From Variovorax fucosicus (GTDB lineage: Bacteria > Pseudomonadota > Gammaproteobacteria > Burkholderiales > Burkholderiaceae_C): a DNA stretch of 64,000 nucleotides. Below the pieces are notes generated by a model that was given only the letters and a program-made list of their open reading frames with translations, made no database searches and was not told where the DNA came from. Positions 1 through 8,097 of this stretch are shown here, piece after piece. The position numbers and the translations under genes are program-made. Location: positions 620,001 to 684,000 of the forward strand of contig NZ_JASZYU010000003.1 of NCBI RefSeq assembly GCF_030316825.1, in the 5' to 3' direction. Numbering within the stretch: position 1 is the first letter of the stretch; every line of letters begins with the position of its first letter.

Positions 1-1700
1 AATCCGGCAAGCTGCACGAAGACGAGTTCCGTCCGCTGCGGCTGCAAAACGGCTGGTATGTGCAGCGCTATGCGCCGATGCTGCGCGTCGCAGTGCCGTA
101 TGGCGAGTTGTCGAGCAAGCAGATCCGCGTGCTGGCGAAGATCGCCCGCGAGTACGACGAGCCCGAAGCCGAGGTCTACAGAAACGCCCTCAAGACCCAG
201 GGCAAGCTCGGCACGCAGAAGCTGCCGACGCACTATGCGCACTTCTCGACGCGCCAGAACGTCCAGTACAACTGGATTCCGCTGGCCAAGTCGGCCGACG
301 TGATGGACCTGCTGGCCTCGGTCGACATGCACGGCATCCAGACCAGCGGCAACTGCATCCGCAACATCACGAGCGACGAGCGTGCCGGCATCGCGGTCGA
401 CGAGATCGCCGACCCACGCCCCTTTGCCGAGATCATGCGGCAATGGAGCACGCTGCACCCCGAGTTCGCGTTCCTGCCGCGCAAGTTCAAGATCGCGATC
501 ACCGGCGCCACAGAGGACCGTGCCGCCACCGGCTGGCACGACGTGGGTCTGCACGTGGTGAAGAACGAGGCGGGGGACATCGGCTTTCGCGTGCAGGTCG
601 GCGGCGGCATGGGCCGCACGCCGATCATCGGCACCGTGCTGCGCGAGTTCCTGCCCTGGCAGCAGATCATGAATTACCTCGAAGCGGTAATCCGGGTCTA
701 CAACCGCTACGGCCGGCGCGACAACATCTACAAGGCGCGCATCAAGATCCTGGTGAAGGCCGAAGGCCAGCGCTACATCGACGATGTCGAGGCCGAGTAC
801 AAGCAGATCCTCGAGCACGACGGCGCGCCGCACACCATCACGCAGGCCGAATACGACCGCGTGGCCGCCTCCTTCGTGCCGCCGCAGCTCGCCACCCGCG
901 TGCTGCAAAGCGCCGAGCAGACCGATGCCGACCTGCGCAAGTACGCGGCCGACGACGTGCGCTTCGCGCGCTGGCTGGCGCGCAACGTGGCGCCGCACAA
1001 GAACCCGGCCCTGCGCGCCGTGACGCTGTCGTTCAAGCGCCTGCACCAGGCACCGGGCGACGCCGATGCCAACCAGCTCGACACCATCGCGCAGCTGGCC
1101 GACCGCTTCTCGGCCGGCGAAGCTCGCGTGACACACGACCAGAACGTGGTGCTGCCCTGGGTGCATGCCGAAGACCTGCATGCGCTCTGGTATGCGGCGC
1201 GCGAGGCCGGCTTCGCCAGCGCCAACGTGCACCTGCTGACCGACATGATCGCCTGCCCCGGCGGCGACTTCTGCTCGCTGGCCAATGCGCGCTCGATCCC
1301 GATCGCCGAGGCCATCACCGAGCGCTACCAGGATCTGGACGAGCTCGACGACCTCGGCGAGATCGACCTGCACATCAGCGGCTGCATCAACTCCTGCGGC
1401 CACCACCACAGCGGCCATATCGGCATCCTCGGCGTCGACAAGGACGGCAAGGAGTGGTATCAGGTCTCGCTCGGCGGCTCCGACGGCTCCGCGCTCAGCG
1501 GCACGCCGCAGGCCGGCAAGGCGGTCGGTCCCTCGTTCTCGGCGGCCGAAGTGCCGGATGTGATCGAGGCCGTGCTCGGCACCTACCGCGACACCCGCAA
1601 TGCCGGCGAGACCTTCATCGACACGCTGCGCCGTGTCGGCCACGACCCGTTCAAGGCCTCGGCCAACGGTGCGCGCATCAAGGTGGAGGCCACGGCATGA
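1..1700 (+). CDS. cysI: Sulfite/nitrite reductase hemoprotein, 5' end outside the window
   Basis: Reduces sulfite to sulfide (the family also includes nitrite reductases) with siroheme and a [4Fe-4S] cluster in the cytoplasm. The frame is open from base 3, so the start lies upstream; a GTG at 60 is in frame, but coding similarity clearly continues before it. The cluster/siroheme cysteines are visible as C-x5-C (codons at 1254 and 1272) followed by C-x3-C (codons at 1383 and 1395, in GCINSCG). It heads the visible part of a sulfate assimilation operon: a mini-cistron, a DUF934 gene, cysH, cysD and cysN follow on the same strand. The context makes sulfite the likely substrate. A nitrite reductase cannot be excluded from the protein alone. 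Confidence 0.93.
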   Translation, partial: SGKLHEDEFRPLRLQNGWYVQRYAPMLRVAVPYGELSSKQIRVLAKIAREYDEPEAEVYRNALKTQGKLGTQKLPTHYAHFSTRQNVQYNWIPLAKSADVMDLLASVDMHGIQTSGNCIRNITSDERAGIAVDEIADPRPFAEIMRQWSTLHPEFAFLPRKFKIAITGATEDRAATGWHDVGLHVVKNEAGDIGFRVQVGGGMGRTPIIGTVLREFLPWQQIMNYLEAVIRVYNRYGRRDNIYKARIKILVKAEGQRYIDDVEAEYKQILEHDGAPHTITQAEYDRVAASFVPPQLATRVLQSAEQTDADLRKYAADDVRFARWLARNVAPHKNPALRAVTLSFKRLHQAPGDADANQLDTIAQLADRFSAGEARVTHDQNVVLPWVHAEDLHALWYAAREAGFASANVHLLTDMIACPGGDFCSLANARSIPIAEAITERYQDLDELDDLGEIDLHISGCINSCGHHHSGHIGILGVDKDGKEWYQVSLGGSDGSALSGTPQAGKAVGPSFSAAEVPDVIEAVLGTYRDTRNAGETFIDTLRRVGHDPFKASANGARIKVEATA

Positions 1701-1759
1701 GCCGCCGCGCCGCTCCCAAGGCGAATAACGCAGCGCGTAGCGCGGAGGTTTCCGAATGA
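1697..1759 (+). CDS. 20-codon mini-cistron linking cysI and the DUF934 gene
   Basis: The ATG overlaps the cysI stop (ATGA, 1697-1700) and the TGA overlaps the ATG of the next gene (1756-1759), so the frame fits exactly between two operon genes. It encodes MSRRAAPKANNAARSAEVSE, a basic Ala/Arg-rich peptide with no recognisable domain. A GGAGG motif at 1744-1748 sits 7 bases before the next gene's ATG. The same arrangement with a related sequence occurs at 10013-10093. It may act by translational coupling, or be a neutral insertion of an intergenic repeat; the peptide itself may have no role. Confidence 0.4.
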   Translation: MSRRAAPKANNAARSAEVSE

Positions 1760-2154
1760 ACAAGACACTCAAGCTGGTGGCGGCCGAAGACCACATCGAC
1801 GACGGCGACCCGAAGGTGCTGCAGCTCGCCAACGACGCCGATCCGCAGGCGATCGAAGTCTGCCTGGCCGACATCGAGCGCATCGACCTGAACTTTCCGA
1901 AGTTCACCGACGGCCGCGCCTACAGCCAGGCCTTCCTGCTGCGCCGCCGCCTCGGCTTCAAGGGCGACATCCGCGCCACCGGCGACGTGCTGATCGACCA
2001 GCTGGTGCAGATGGAACGCACCGGTTTTTCGAGCGCCGTGCTGAAGGAAGGCGTGGACGCCTCCGATGCGCAACGCCAGTTCGACCGCTTTCCGCGTTTC
2101 TACCAGGGCGACGCCGTCGAAACTGCGCCGCACTTCGCGGCCAGCAACGCCTAG
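1756..2154 (+). CDS. DUF934 family protein of the sulfite reduction operon
   Basis: 132-residue soluble protein that I recognise as the DUF934 family, usually encoded directly after cysI-type reductases in beta- and gammaproteobacteria. The family is thought to support sulfite reduction, but its biochemical role is not settled. Visible features are a run of acidic and hydrophobic segments, a GRAYSQAFLLRRRLGFKGDIRA stretch split over the middle of the protein (about residues 55-75) and no cysteine cluster. An ATGA overlap with the preceding mini-cistron and a GGAGG ribosome site fix the start. A gap of 66 bases separates it from cysH. Position and sequence agree on the family; function is inferred from context only. 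Confidence 0.85.
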   Translation: MNKTLKLVAAEDHIDDGDPKVLQLANDADPQAIEVCLADIERIDLNFPKFTDGRAYSQAFLLRRRLGFKGDIRATGDVLIDQLVQMERTGFSSAVLKEGVDASDAQRQFDRFPRFYQGDAVETAPHFAASNA

Positions 2155-2220
2155 CCGCGCTGCGCCTGTCCGCATAAAGCGCGATCCAAAAGATCGTTTG
2201 TTTACCGAATTCTTCGCCAC

Positions 2221-2841
2221 ATGAGTATCGACCTCGCACACGCCAACGCCGAACTTGGCCGCAATCCGCAGGGCCTCGTGGACTGGGCCATTGGCCTGGG
2301 CCAGCCCGCGATCGTCACCACCAACTTCCGCCCTTTCGAAGCCGTGATCCTGCACATGGTCACGCGCGCGAAGCCTGACGTGCCCGTGGTCTGGATGGAC
2401 AACGGCTACAACACCGAGGCCACCTACCGCTTTGCCGACGAGGTGACGAAGTTGCTGGGTCTGAATCTGCACATCTATCTGCCGCGGCGCTCGCGTGCGC
2501 ATCGCGAAGCGGTGGAGGGTTCGACGCCCGGGCTCGACGATCCACGCCATGCCGCTTTCACGGAAGAAGTGAAGCTGGAGCCCTTTGCCCGCGCGCTGCG
2601 CGAGACGGCCCCGAAGGTCTGGTTCACGGCGCTGCGGGCTACCGACACGGCCGTGCGCGCCCAGATGGACCCGGTCAGCCTCAACCCGGATGGCTTGGTC
2701 AAGGTCGCGCCGCTGCTGCACTGGTCGTCCAAGGAGTTGTACGAGTACTGCGAGGCGCACGGCCTTCCGAACAACTTCGACTACGTGGACCCGACAAAAG
2801 GCGAAGACAACCGCGAGTGCGGATTGCATCTCGCGCACTGA
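2221..2841 (+). CDS. cysH: Adenylyl-/phosphoadenylyl-sulfate reductase, short form
   Basis: Reduces activated sulfate (APS or PAPS) to sulfite using thioredoxin. At 206 residues it is shorter than the E. coli enzyme (244). The conserved ECGLH at residues 200-204 carries the catalytic cysteine. The paired cysteines (CC...CxxC) that bind [4Fe-4S] in APS reductases are absent; the only other cysteine is in YEYCEAHG. The PP-loop region reads TTNFRPFE instead of the usual SSFG-type sequence. No APS kinase (cysC) is fused to CysN or seen in the window, so the true substrate is unclear from sequence. The next gene, cysD, starts 33 bases downstream. Family assignment is firm; substrate specificity is not. 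Confidence 0.88.
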   Translation: MSIDLAHANAELGRNPQGLVDWAIGLGQPAIVTTNFRPFEAVILHMVTRAKPDVPVVWMDNGYNTEATYRFADEVTKLLGLNLHIYLPRRSRAHREAVEGSTPGLDDPRHAAFTEEVKLEPFARALRETAPKVWFTALRATDTAVRAQMDPVSLNPDGLVKVAPLLHWSSKELYEYCEAHGLPNNFDYVDPTKGEDNRECGLHLAH

Positions 2842-2874
2842 CGGCCAACGCCGCACCCGACCTCCACCCATCCG

Positions 2875-3825
2875 ATGAACGCCCGTACCGACACCGAACT
2901 GCTGCAACCGATGCATTCCCCTGCGCGCCTTTCCAACACCCATCTCGATGCGCTCGAGGAAGAAACGATCTTCATCCTGCGCGAAGTGGCCGCCGCATTC
3001 GAGCGCCCCACGCTGCTGTTCTCCGGCGGCAAGGATTCGCTGGTGCTCCTGAAGTGCGCGGAGAAGGCTTTCGGCAGCGGCCGCATCCCCTACCCGCTGC
3101 TGATGATCGACACCGGCCACAACTTCCCTGAAGTGACGGCCTATCGCGACCAGCGCGCGCAGGAACTCGGCGCCGAGCTGATCGTGCGCAGCGTCGAGGA
3201 TTCGATGGCCCGCGGCACCGTGCGGCTGGCCCATCCGGGCGAATCGCGCAACGCACACCAGTCGGTCACGCTGCTCGAGGCCATTGAAGAATTCCGCTTC
3301 GACGCACTGATCGGCGGCGCCCGCCGTGATGAAGAAAAAGCGCGCGCCAAGGAGCGCATCTTTTCGCACCGCGATTCGTTCGGCCAGTGGCAACCGAAGG
3401 ACCAGCGCCCCGAACTCTGGACGCTGTTCAACACGCGCCTGGCACCCGGCGAACACTTCCGCGTGTTCCCGATCTCCAACTGGACGGAGCTCGACGTGTG
3501 GCAGTACATCGAGCGCGAGCATGTCGGCCTGCCGTCGATCTACTACACGCACAAGCGCGAAGTGGTCGAACGCCGTGGCCTGCTGGTGCCGGTGACCGAA
3601 CTGACACCGCCGCGCGACGGCGAAACGGTGCAGGTGCGCGACGTGCGTTTTCGCACCGTGGGCGACATCACGACCACCTGCCCGGTCGAAAGCCTGGCCG
3701 CCGATGCCGGTGACGTGGTGGTCGAAACGCTGAAGGTCGACGTGAGCGAACGCGGCGCCACACGCATGGACGACATGACTTCCGAGGCTTCGATGGAGAA
3801 GCGCAAGAAAGACGGGTACTTCTGA
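2875..3825 (+). CDS. cysD: Sulfate adenylyltransferase subunit 2
   Basis: Small catalytic subunit of ATP sulfurylase. It forms adenylyl sulfate from ATP and sulfate together with the CysN GTPase. The 316-residue length is typical. The PP-loop SGGKDS motif lies near residues 50-55, followed by the family's DTGHNFPE and GGARRDEEKARAKER segments. The protein ends in KRKKDGYF, a standard CysD terminus. Its TGA overlaps the cysN ATG by one base (TGATG at 3823-3827), so the two subunits are translationally coupled. An in-frame ATG 11 codons downstream is a possible alternative start, but the first ATG keeps the usual length. Confidence 0.96.
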   Translation: MNARTDTELLQPMHSPARLSNTHLDALEEETIFILREVAAAFERPTLLFSGGKDSLVLLKCAEKAFGSGRIPYPLLMIDTGHNFPEVTAYRDQRAQELGAELIVRSVEDSMARGTVRLAHPGESRNAHQSVTLLEAIEEFRFDALIGGARRDEEKARAKERIFSHRDSFGQWQPKDQRPELWTLFNTRLAPGEHFRVFPISNWTELDVWQYIEREHVGLPSIYYTHKREVVERRGLLVPVTELTPPRDGETVQVRDVRFRTVGDITTTCPVESLAADAGDVVVETLKVDVSERGATRMDDMTSEASMEKRKKDGYF

Positions 3826-5162
3826 TGACTGCCACCACTCTCTCACCCGCCATCGCAGCCGACACTGGCACCGCCCTGCGCTTCATCACCTGCGGCAGCG
3901 TCGACGACGGCAAGAGCACGCTGATCGGCCGCCTGCTGGTCGACAGCAAGACCGTGCTGCAGGACCAGCTGGCCGGCGTGCAGCGCGGCGGCGAAACCGA
4001 CCTGGCGCTGCTCACCGACGGCCTCTCGGCCGAGCGCGAGCAAGGCATCACGATCGACGTGGCGTACCGCTACTTCTCGACCGCCAAGCGCAAGTTCATC
4101 ATCGGCGACGCCCCGGGCCACGAGCAGTACACCCGCAACATGGTGACCGCCGCCTCGGCCGCCGACGCGGCGGTGGTGCTGGTCGACGCGACCAAGCTGC
4201 CCTGGGCCGGCGAAGTGGCTGACGGCGAAGTCGTCAAGCAGGACCTGTTGCCGCAAACCCGTCGCCACACCCTGCTGTGCAACCTGCTGCGCGTGCAGTC
4301 GATCGTGTTCGCGGTCAACAAGCTCGACGCGATGGACGATGCCGAAGTGGCCTTCGAGCGCATCTCGACGGCGCTCGAAGCCTTTGCCGAAGCGGCCGGC
4401 GTGCAGGTGGCGGCCATCGTGCCGATCTCGGCGCTCAAGGGCTGGAACGTCGCCTCGCGCTGCACCGCGCAGGCCGACTGGGCCGGCTACGCGGGCCCCA
4501 GCCTGCTCGAACTGCTCGAAGCCCTGCCCGTCACGGCGCAGGACGAAGCCGTGCCTTTCGCTTTTCCGGTGCAGTGGATCGAGAAGTTCTCGGCCTCGGC
4601 CGATACCTCGCAGGGCCGCCGCGTGTTCTGGGGCCGCGTTGCCAGCGGCCATGTGGCGCCCGGCCAGCGCGTGACGGTGCTGCCGAGCAAGCAGACGGCC
4701 ACGGTGGCGCAGGTGCTGAACCATGTTCGCCAGCCGCAGACCGTGCACGCGGGCCACAGCGCCGGCATCGTGCTCGACCGCGAACTCGACGTGTCGCGCG
4801 GCGACTGGTTGCTGGAGCCCGAGGCCTTCGAGCCGGTGCGCGAGATCACCGCCACCATTGCCTGGCTCGACGACGAGCCGCTCGTCGCCGGCCGTGTCTA
4901 CTGGGCGCTGCAGGGTCATCGCTGGGTCAAGGCCAAGGTAGCGCGCATCATCGATCGCGTGAACATCACGACGCTCGAATCCGAGCCGACATCGCAACTC
5001 GAGGCCAATTCCATCGGCGACGTGGTGCTGGCACTGCAGCAGCCGCTGGCCGTCCTGCCGTTCGCGCAATCGCGCGCATTGGGCTCGCTGGTTCTGGTCG
5101 ACACGGCCTCGCATAAGACCGCGGCAGCCGTGCTGGTACAGGCCGCCGCCGCAAACGCCTAA
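3825..5162 (+). CDS. cysN: Sulfate adenylyltransferase subunit 1 (GTPase)
   Basis: GTP-hydrolysing subunit that drives ATP sulfurylase forward. EF-Tu-like GTPase motifs are present in order: GSVDDGKST (P-loop, about residues 22-30), EREQGITIDVAYRYF (switch I region), DAPGHEQYTRNM (switch II) and NKLD (guanine specificity). The remainder matches translation-factor-type beta-barrel domains. At 445 residues it is a stand-alone CysN; there is no C-terminal APS kinase domain as in CysNC fusions. It ends the sulfate operon; fdxA begins 43 bases later and may be read from the same transcript. Confidence 0.96.
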   Translation: MTATTLSPAIAADTGTALRFITCGSVDDGKSTLIGRLLVDSKTVLQDQLAGVQRGGETDLALLTDGLSAEREQGITIDVAYRYFSTAKRKFIIGDAPGHEQYTRNMVTAASAADAAVVLVDATKLPWAGEVADGEVVKQDLLPQTRRHTLLCNLLRVQSIVFAVNKLDAMDDAEVAFERISTALEAFAEAAGVQVAAIVPISALKGWNVASRCTAQADWAGYAGPSLLELLEALPVTAQDEAVPFAFPVQWIEKFSASADTSQGRRVFWGRVASGHVAPGQRVTVLPSKQTATVAQVLNHVRQPQTVHAGHSAGIVLDRELDVSRGDWLLEPEAFEPVREITATIAWLDDEPLVAGRVYWALQGHRWVKAKVARIIDRVNITTLESEPTSQLEANSIGDVVLALQQPLAVLPFAQSRALGSLVLVDTASHKTAAAVLVQAAAANA

Positions 5163-5205
5163 AATTACGGGTTTCCCCGATCACCTTCCGCCTGCTGCCA
5201 AGACC

Positions 5206-5535
5206 ATGACCCACGTCGTCTCCGAATCCTGCATCCGCTGCAAATACACCGATTGCGTCGACGTGTGCCCTGTGGACTGCTTCCGCGAAGGCCCCAACAT
5301 GCTGGTGATCGACCCGGACGAGTGCATCGACTGCGCAGTCTGCATCCCCGAATGCCCGGTCAACGCGATCTATGCCGAGGAAGACCTGCCGGCGGACCAG
5401 CTGGCCTTCATCAAGCTCAACGCCGAGCTGGCGCTGGCTGACGGCTGGAAGAGCATCACCAAGCGCAAGCCAGCGCTGCCCGATGCCGACGACTGGAAAG
5501 ACAAGACTGACAAGATCGGGGAGTTGGTGCGCTGA
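5206..5535 (+). CDS. fdxA: Seven-iron ferredoxin FdxA
   Basis: Small acidic electron carrier with one [3Fe-4S] and one [4Fe-4S] cluster. The cysteine spacing is that of the Azotobacter FdI type: C9, C17 (x7) and C21-P for the first set, then C-x2-C-x2-C-x3-C-P in ECIDCAVCIPECP. Length is 109 residues. The terminal codons overlap the start of the next gene, a ferredoxin-NADP reductase, in a CTGA arrangement, which supports a functional pair. Likely partners nearby are the sulfite reductase upstream and the ferredoxin-type oxidoreductases on the other strand; the partner choice is inference. Confidence 0.95.
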   Translation: MTHVVSESCIRCKYTDCVDVCPVDCFREGPNMLVIDPDECIDCAVCIPECPVNAIYAEEDLPADQLAFIKLNAELALADGWKSITKRKPALPDADDWKDKTDKIGELVR

Positions 5536-6554
5536 GCGCAACCCCCGCACCGATTGAAACCGACGCGCTGATCGTCGGTGCCGGCCCGGTCGGGCTGTTC
5601 CAGGCCTTCCAGCTCGGCCTGCTCGAAATCTCCTGCCACATCGTCGACGCCCTGCCCGCGGCAGGCGGCCAGTGCGTGAAGCTCTATGGCGACAAGCCCA
5701 TCTACGACATTCCCGGCACGCCGCACACCAGCGGCCGCGGCCTGGCCGAGGCGCTGCTGACGCAGATCGCGCCCTTCAAGCCCCAGTTCCATTTCGGCGA
5801 GCAGGTCGCCACGCTGGCGCGCGAGCCGGACGACCGTCTGCGGCTCACGACCTCCGGCGGCAAGACCTTCCTGGCCAAGACCGTCTTCATCGCCGCAGGG
5901 GTTGGCGCGTTCGTGCCGAAGCACATCGCCCTCGACGGCATCGCGCGCTTCGAGGGCACGCGCCTGTTCCATCACCCCGAATCGCTCGACGGCTTCGCAG
6001 GCCAGACGGTGGTGGTGAACGGCGGCGACGACATCGCGCTGGAAACGGCGCTGTCGATCTCCGCCATCGCGAAGCAGGTCACCCTGCTGCACCGGCGCGA
6101 CGGCTTCCAGGCCGACGAGGCGGTGGTGGCACGCATGCGCGCCGCGGTGGCCGAAGGCCGCATGCGCTTCGTCGTGGGCCAGCCGGCCGCCTTCGATGGC
6201 ACCCGCCTGCAGGTGTCCACGCCCGACGCGCAGACCCTTGAACTACCCGTCGATGCGCTGGTCGCCTGCCTCGGCATCTCGCCCCGGCTCGGGCCGATCG
6301 CCGACTGGGGCCTCGAACTCGAGCGCAAGCAGGTGCCGGTCGACACCGAGAAGTTCGAAACTCGCGAACGCGGCGTGTTCGCGGTGGGCGACATCAACAC
6401 CTATCCGGGCAAGCGCAAGCTCATCGTCTGCGGCTTCCACGAAGCCACGCTGGCCGCCTGGGCCGCCACGGCCATCGTGTTCCCGGGCAAGGCGATCCCC
6501 TTGCAGTACACGACCACCAGCACGCGGCTGCACACGCTGCTCGGCGTGGGCTGA
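5532..6554 (+). CDS. Ferredoxin-NADP reductase type 2, CTG start
   Basis: Thioredoxin-reductase-like FAD enzyme that moves electrons between NADPH and ferredoxin. The FAD motif GAGPVG begins about residue 15, the pyridine-nucleotide region reads NGGDDIALE and the second FAD motif is GVFAVGDINTYPGK. The first ATG in frame is at 5676, but it lies after the FAD motif and would remove it. In frame, a TGA at 5508 closes the upstream side, and no ATG, GTG or TTG lies between it and the FAD motif. The only plausible initiator is CTG at 5532, with GGGGAG at 5518-5523 eight bases before it and overlapping the fdxA stop (CTGA). This gives 340 residues, normal for the family. Confidence 0.85.
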   Translation: MSATPAPIETDALIVGAGPVGLFQAFQLGLLEISCHIVDALPAAGGQCVKLYGDKPIYDIPGTPHTSGRGLAEALLTQIAPFKPQFHFGEQVATLAREPDDRLRLTTSGGKTFLAKTVFIAAGVGAFVPKHIALDGIARFEGTRLFHHPESLDGFAGQTVVVNGGDDIALETALSISAIAKQVTLLHRRDGFQADEAVVARMRAAVAEGRMRFVVGQPAAFDGTRLQVSTPDAQTLELPVDALVACLGISPRLGPIADWGLELERKQVPVDTEKFETRERGVFAVGDINTYPGKRKLIVCGFHEATLAAWAATAIVFPGKAIPLQYTTTSTRLHTLLGVG

Positions 6555-6558
6555 AACC

Positions 6559-6996
6559 TCAGCCCAGGACGTCGTTCACCTGCTCGTTGAATTCGGTCTG
6601 GCTCAGAGCCGTGCCGATTTCGCGCGGCAGCGCATCGCGCACCGAGAACACGCCGAGGATCTTGGCCCCCGCCACAAGCGGCAGATGGCGGAAACCGCGC
6701 TCCAGCATGAGCACCACCGCGTCGGATACCAGCGTCTCGGGCGGCACGCAGATCGGGTTGGGCGTCATGACCTCGCGCACCGCCGTGCGATCAGGGTCGA
6801 GTCCCCGGGCCAGCACCCGGGTCATCAAATCGCGCTCGGTCAGGATGCCCAGCAGGGTGTCGGGCAACTCCATGACGAGCACGCTGCCGCAATTGGCGCG
6901 CGTCATCACGCAGGCGGCATCCCGCACGCTGGCCTGCGGGCCCAGGCTGATCACGTGCTTGCGGGAGATGGATTGAAAAACGGTGCGCTCGGCCAT
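6559..6996 (-). CDS. CBS-pair domain protein
   Basis: 145-residue protein made almost entirely of two CBS motifs forming one Bateman module, which in other proteins binds adenine nucleotides such as AMP, ATP or NAD(P)H. The first repeat ends GILTERDLMTRVLARGLDP and the second reads VMTPNPICVPPETLV...MLERGFRHLPLV...GVFSVRDAL. There is no attached catalytic or membrane domain. It is the last gene of the leftward oxidoreductase set, about 45 bases after the beta-subunit gene, and converges with the ferredoxin-NADP reductase (4-base gap). A role as a nucleotide-sensing regulator of the adjacent 2-oxoacid oxidoreductase is an inference from position. Confidence 0.88.
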   Translation of the reverse strand: MAERTVFQSISRKHVISLGPQASVRDAACVMTRANCGSVLVMELPDTLLGILTERDLMTRVLARGLDPDRTAVREVMTPNPICVPPETLVSDAVVLMLERGFRHLPLVAGAKILGVFSVRDALPREIGTALSQTEFNEQVNDVLG

Positions 6997-7041
6997 GGTG
7001 CGCCTCCGGAAAGTGGTGCCAATGGTGCCGCGGGCCTGCGC

Positions 7042-8097
7042 TCAGCGCAAGGCGTCGTTGAGTCGTTCCAGCGCCCGGGCGCCGGGGCACAGCTCGGCCG
7101 GCCCCAACGCGTTGAGCGGCCGGTCGGTGGTGTTGAGCGCCGTGTGCAGGTCGGTGGCCAGCGGATCGACGTAGAGCAGCCCGGTCACCACCTCCCCCAT
7201 CTCGTGGTGCCGCTGCATGTAGGCCATGGCGGCGAAGCGGTCGCCGGGGTTGTAGTCGGGGTGCAGGCTGCGCAGCCGCAGCAATGTGCCGTCATGCTGG
7301 CGCACGTCCATCACCTCGCCCGGCCCCATGTCGATGGTGATTTCGTCGCGCCCGCCGATGAAGTCGATGCGGCTCACCGCCTCGTTGTGCTCGCGGACGT
7401 AGTCGTAGCTCTTGGTGCTGCCGGGGTGGTTGTTGAACGCGACGCAGGGGCTGATGACGTCGATGAAGGCGGCCCCACCGTGGCTGATGGCGCCCTTGAT
7501 CAGCGGCACAAGTTGCGCCTTGTTACCCGAAAACCCCCGCCCCACGTAGCTGGCGCCCAACTGCAGCGCCATGGCGACCAGATCGACCGGGCTGTCGGTG
7601 TTGACGACGCCCTTCTTGCTTTTGGAGCCCTGGTCGGCCGTGGCCGAGAACTGGCCCTTGGTCAGGCCGTAGACCCCGTTGTTTTCCACGATGTACGCCA
7701 TCCGCACGCCGCGCCGCATGGCGTGGGCGAACTGGCCCAGGCCGATGGAAGCCGAATCCCCGTCGCCCGAAATGCCGAGGTACAGCAGGTCGCGGTTGGC
7801 CAGGTTGGCGCCGGTCAGCACGCTGGGCATGCGGCCGTGCACCGTGTTGAAGCCGTGCGACGCCCCCAGAAAATAATCCGGCGTCTTGGAACTGCAGCCG
7901 ATGCCCGAGAGCTTGGCCACGCGATGCGGTTCGATGTCCAGCTCCCAGCAGGCCTCGATGATGGCGGCGGAGATCGAATCGTGGCCGCAGCCGGCGCACA
8001 GCGTGGAGATCTTGCCCTCGTAGTCGCGCCGCGTGTAGCCGACCTTGTTGGTGGCCAGCGTCGGATGGCGCAGCCGGGGCTTGGCGAGGTAGGTCAT
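7042..8097 (-). CDS. 2-oxoacid:ferredoxin oxidoreductase, beta subunit
   Basis: Thiamine-diphosphate-binding subunit that decarboxylates a 2-oxoacid to acyl-CoA and passes electrons to ferredoxin. The CAGCGHDSIS segment near residue 35 and GISGDGDSASIGLGQFAHAMRR...VENNGVYGLTKGQ (GDG...NN, the TPP/Mg motif) are typical of KorB-type proteins. At 351 residues it has no extra ferredoxin domain. Its ATG overlaps the alpha-subunit stop by 4 bases. Substrate is most often 2-oxoglutarate in such pairs, but pyruvate or branched oxoacids are possible. Confidence 0.93.
   Translation of the reverse strand: MTYLAKPRLRHPTLATNKVGYTRRDYEGKISTLCAGCGHDSISAAIIEACWELDIEPHRVAKLSGIGCSSKTPDYFLGASHGFNTVHGRMPSVLTGANLANRDLLYLGISGDGDSASIGLGQFAHAMRRGVRMAYIVENNGVYGLTKGQFSATADQGSKSKKGVVNTDSPVDLVAMALQLGASYVGRGFSGNKAQLVPLIKGAISHGGAAFIDVISPCVAFNNHPGSTKSYDYVREHNEAVSRIDFIGGRDEITIDMGPGEVMDVRQHDGTLLRLRSLHPDYNPGDRFAAMAYMQRHHEMGEVVTGLLYVDPLATDLHTALNTTDRPLNALGPAELCPGARALERLNDALR

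Noticed and set aside
1678..3846. Very long minus-strand frame (722 codons) opposite the cys operon
   Set aside because: It is antisense to DUF934, cysH and cysD, has no domain, and arises from high third-position GC in the real genes.
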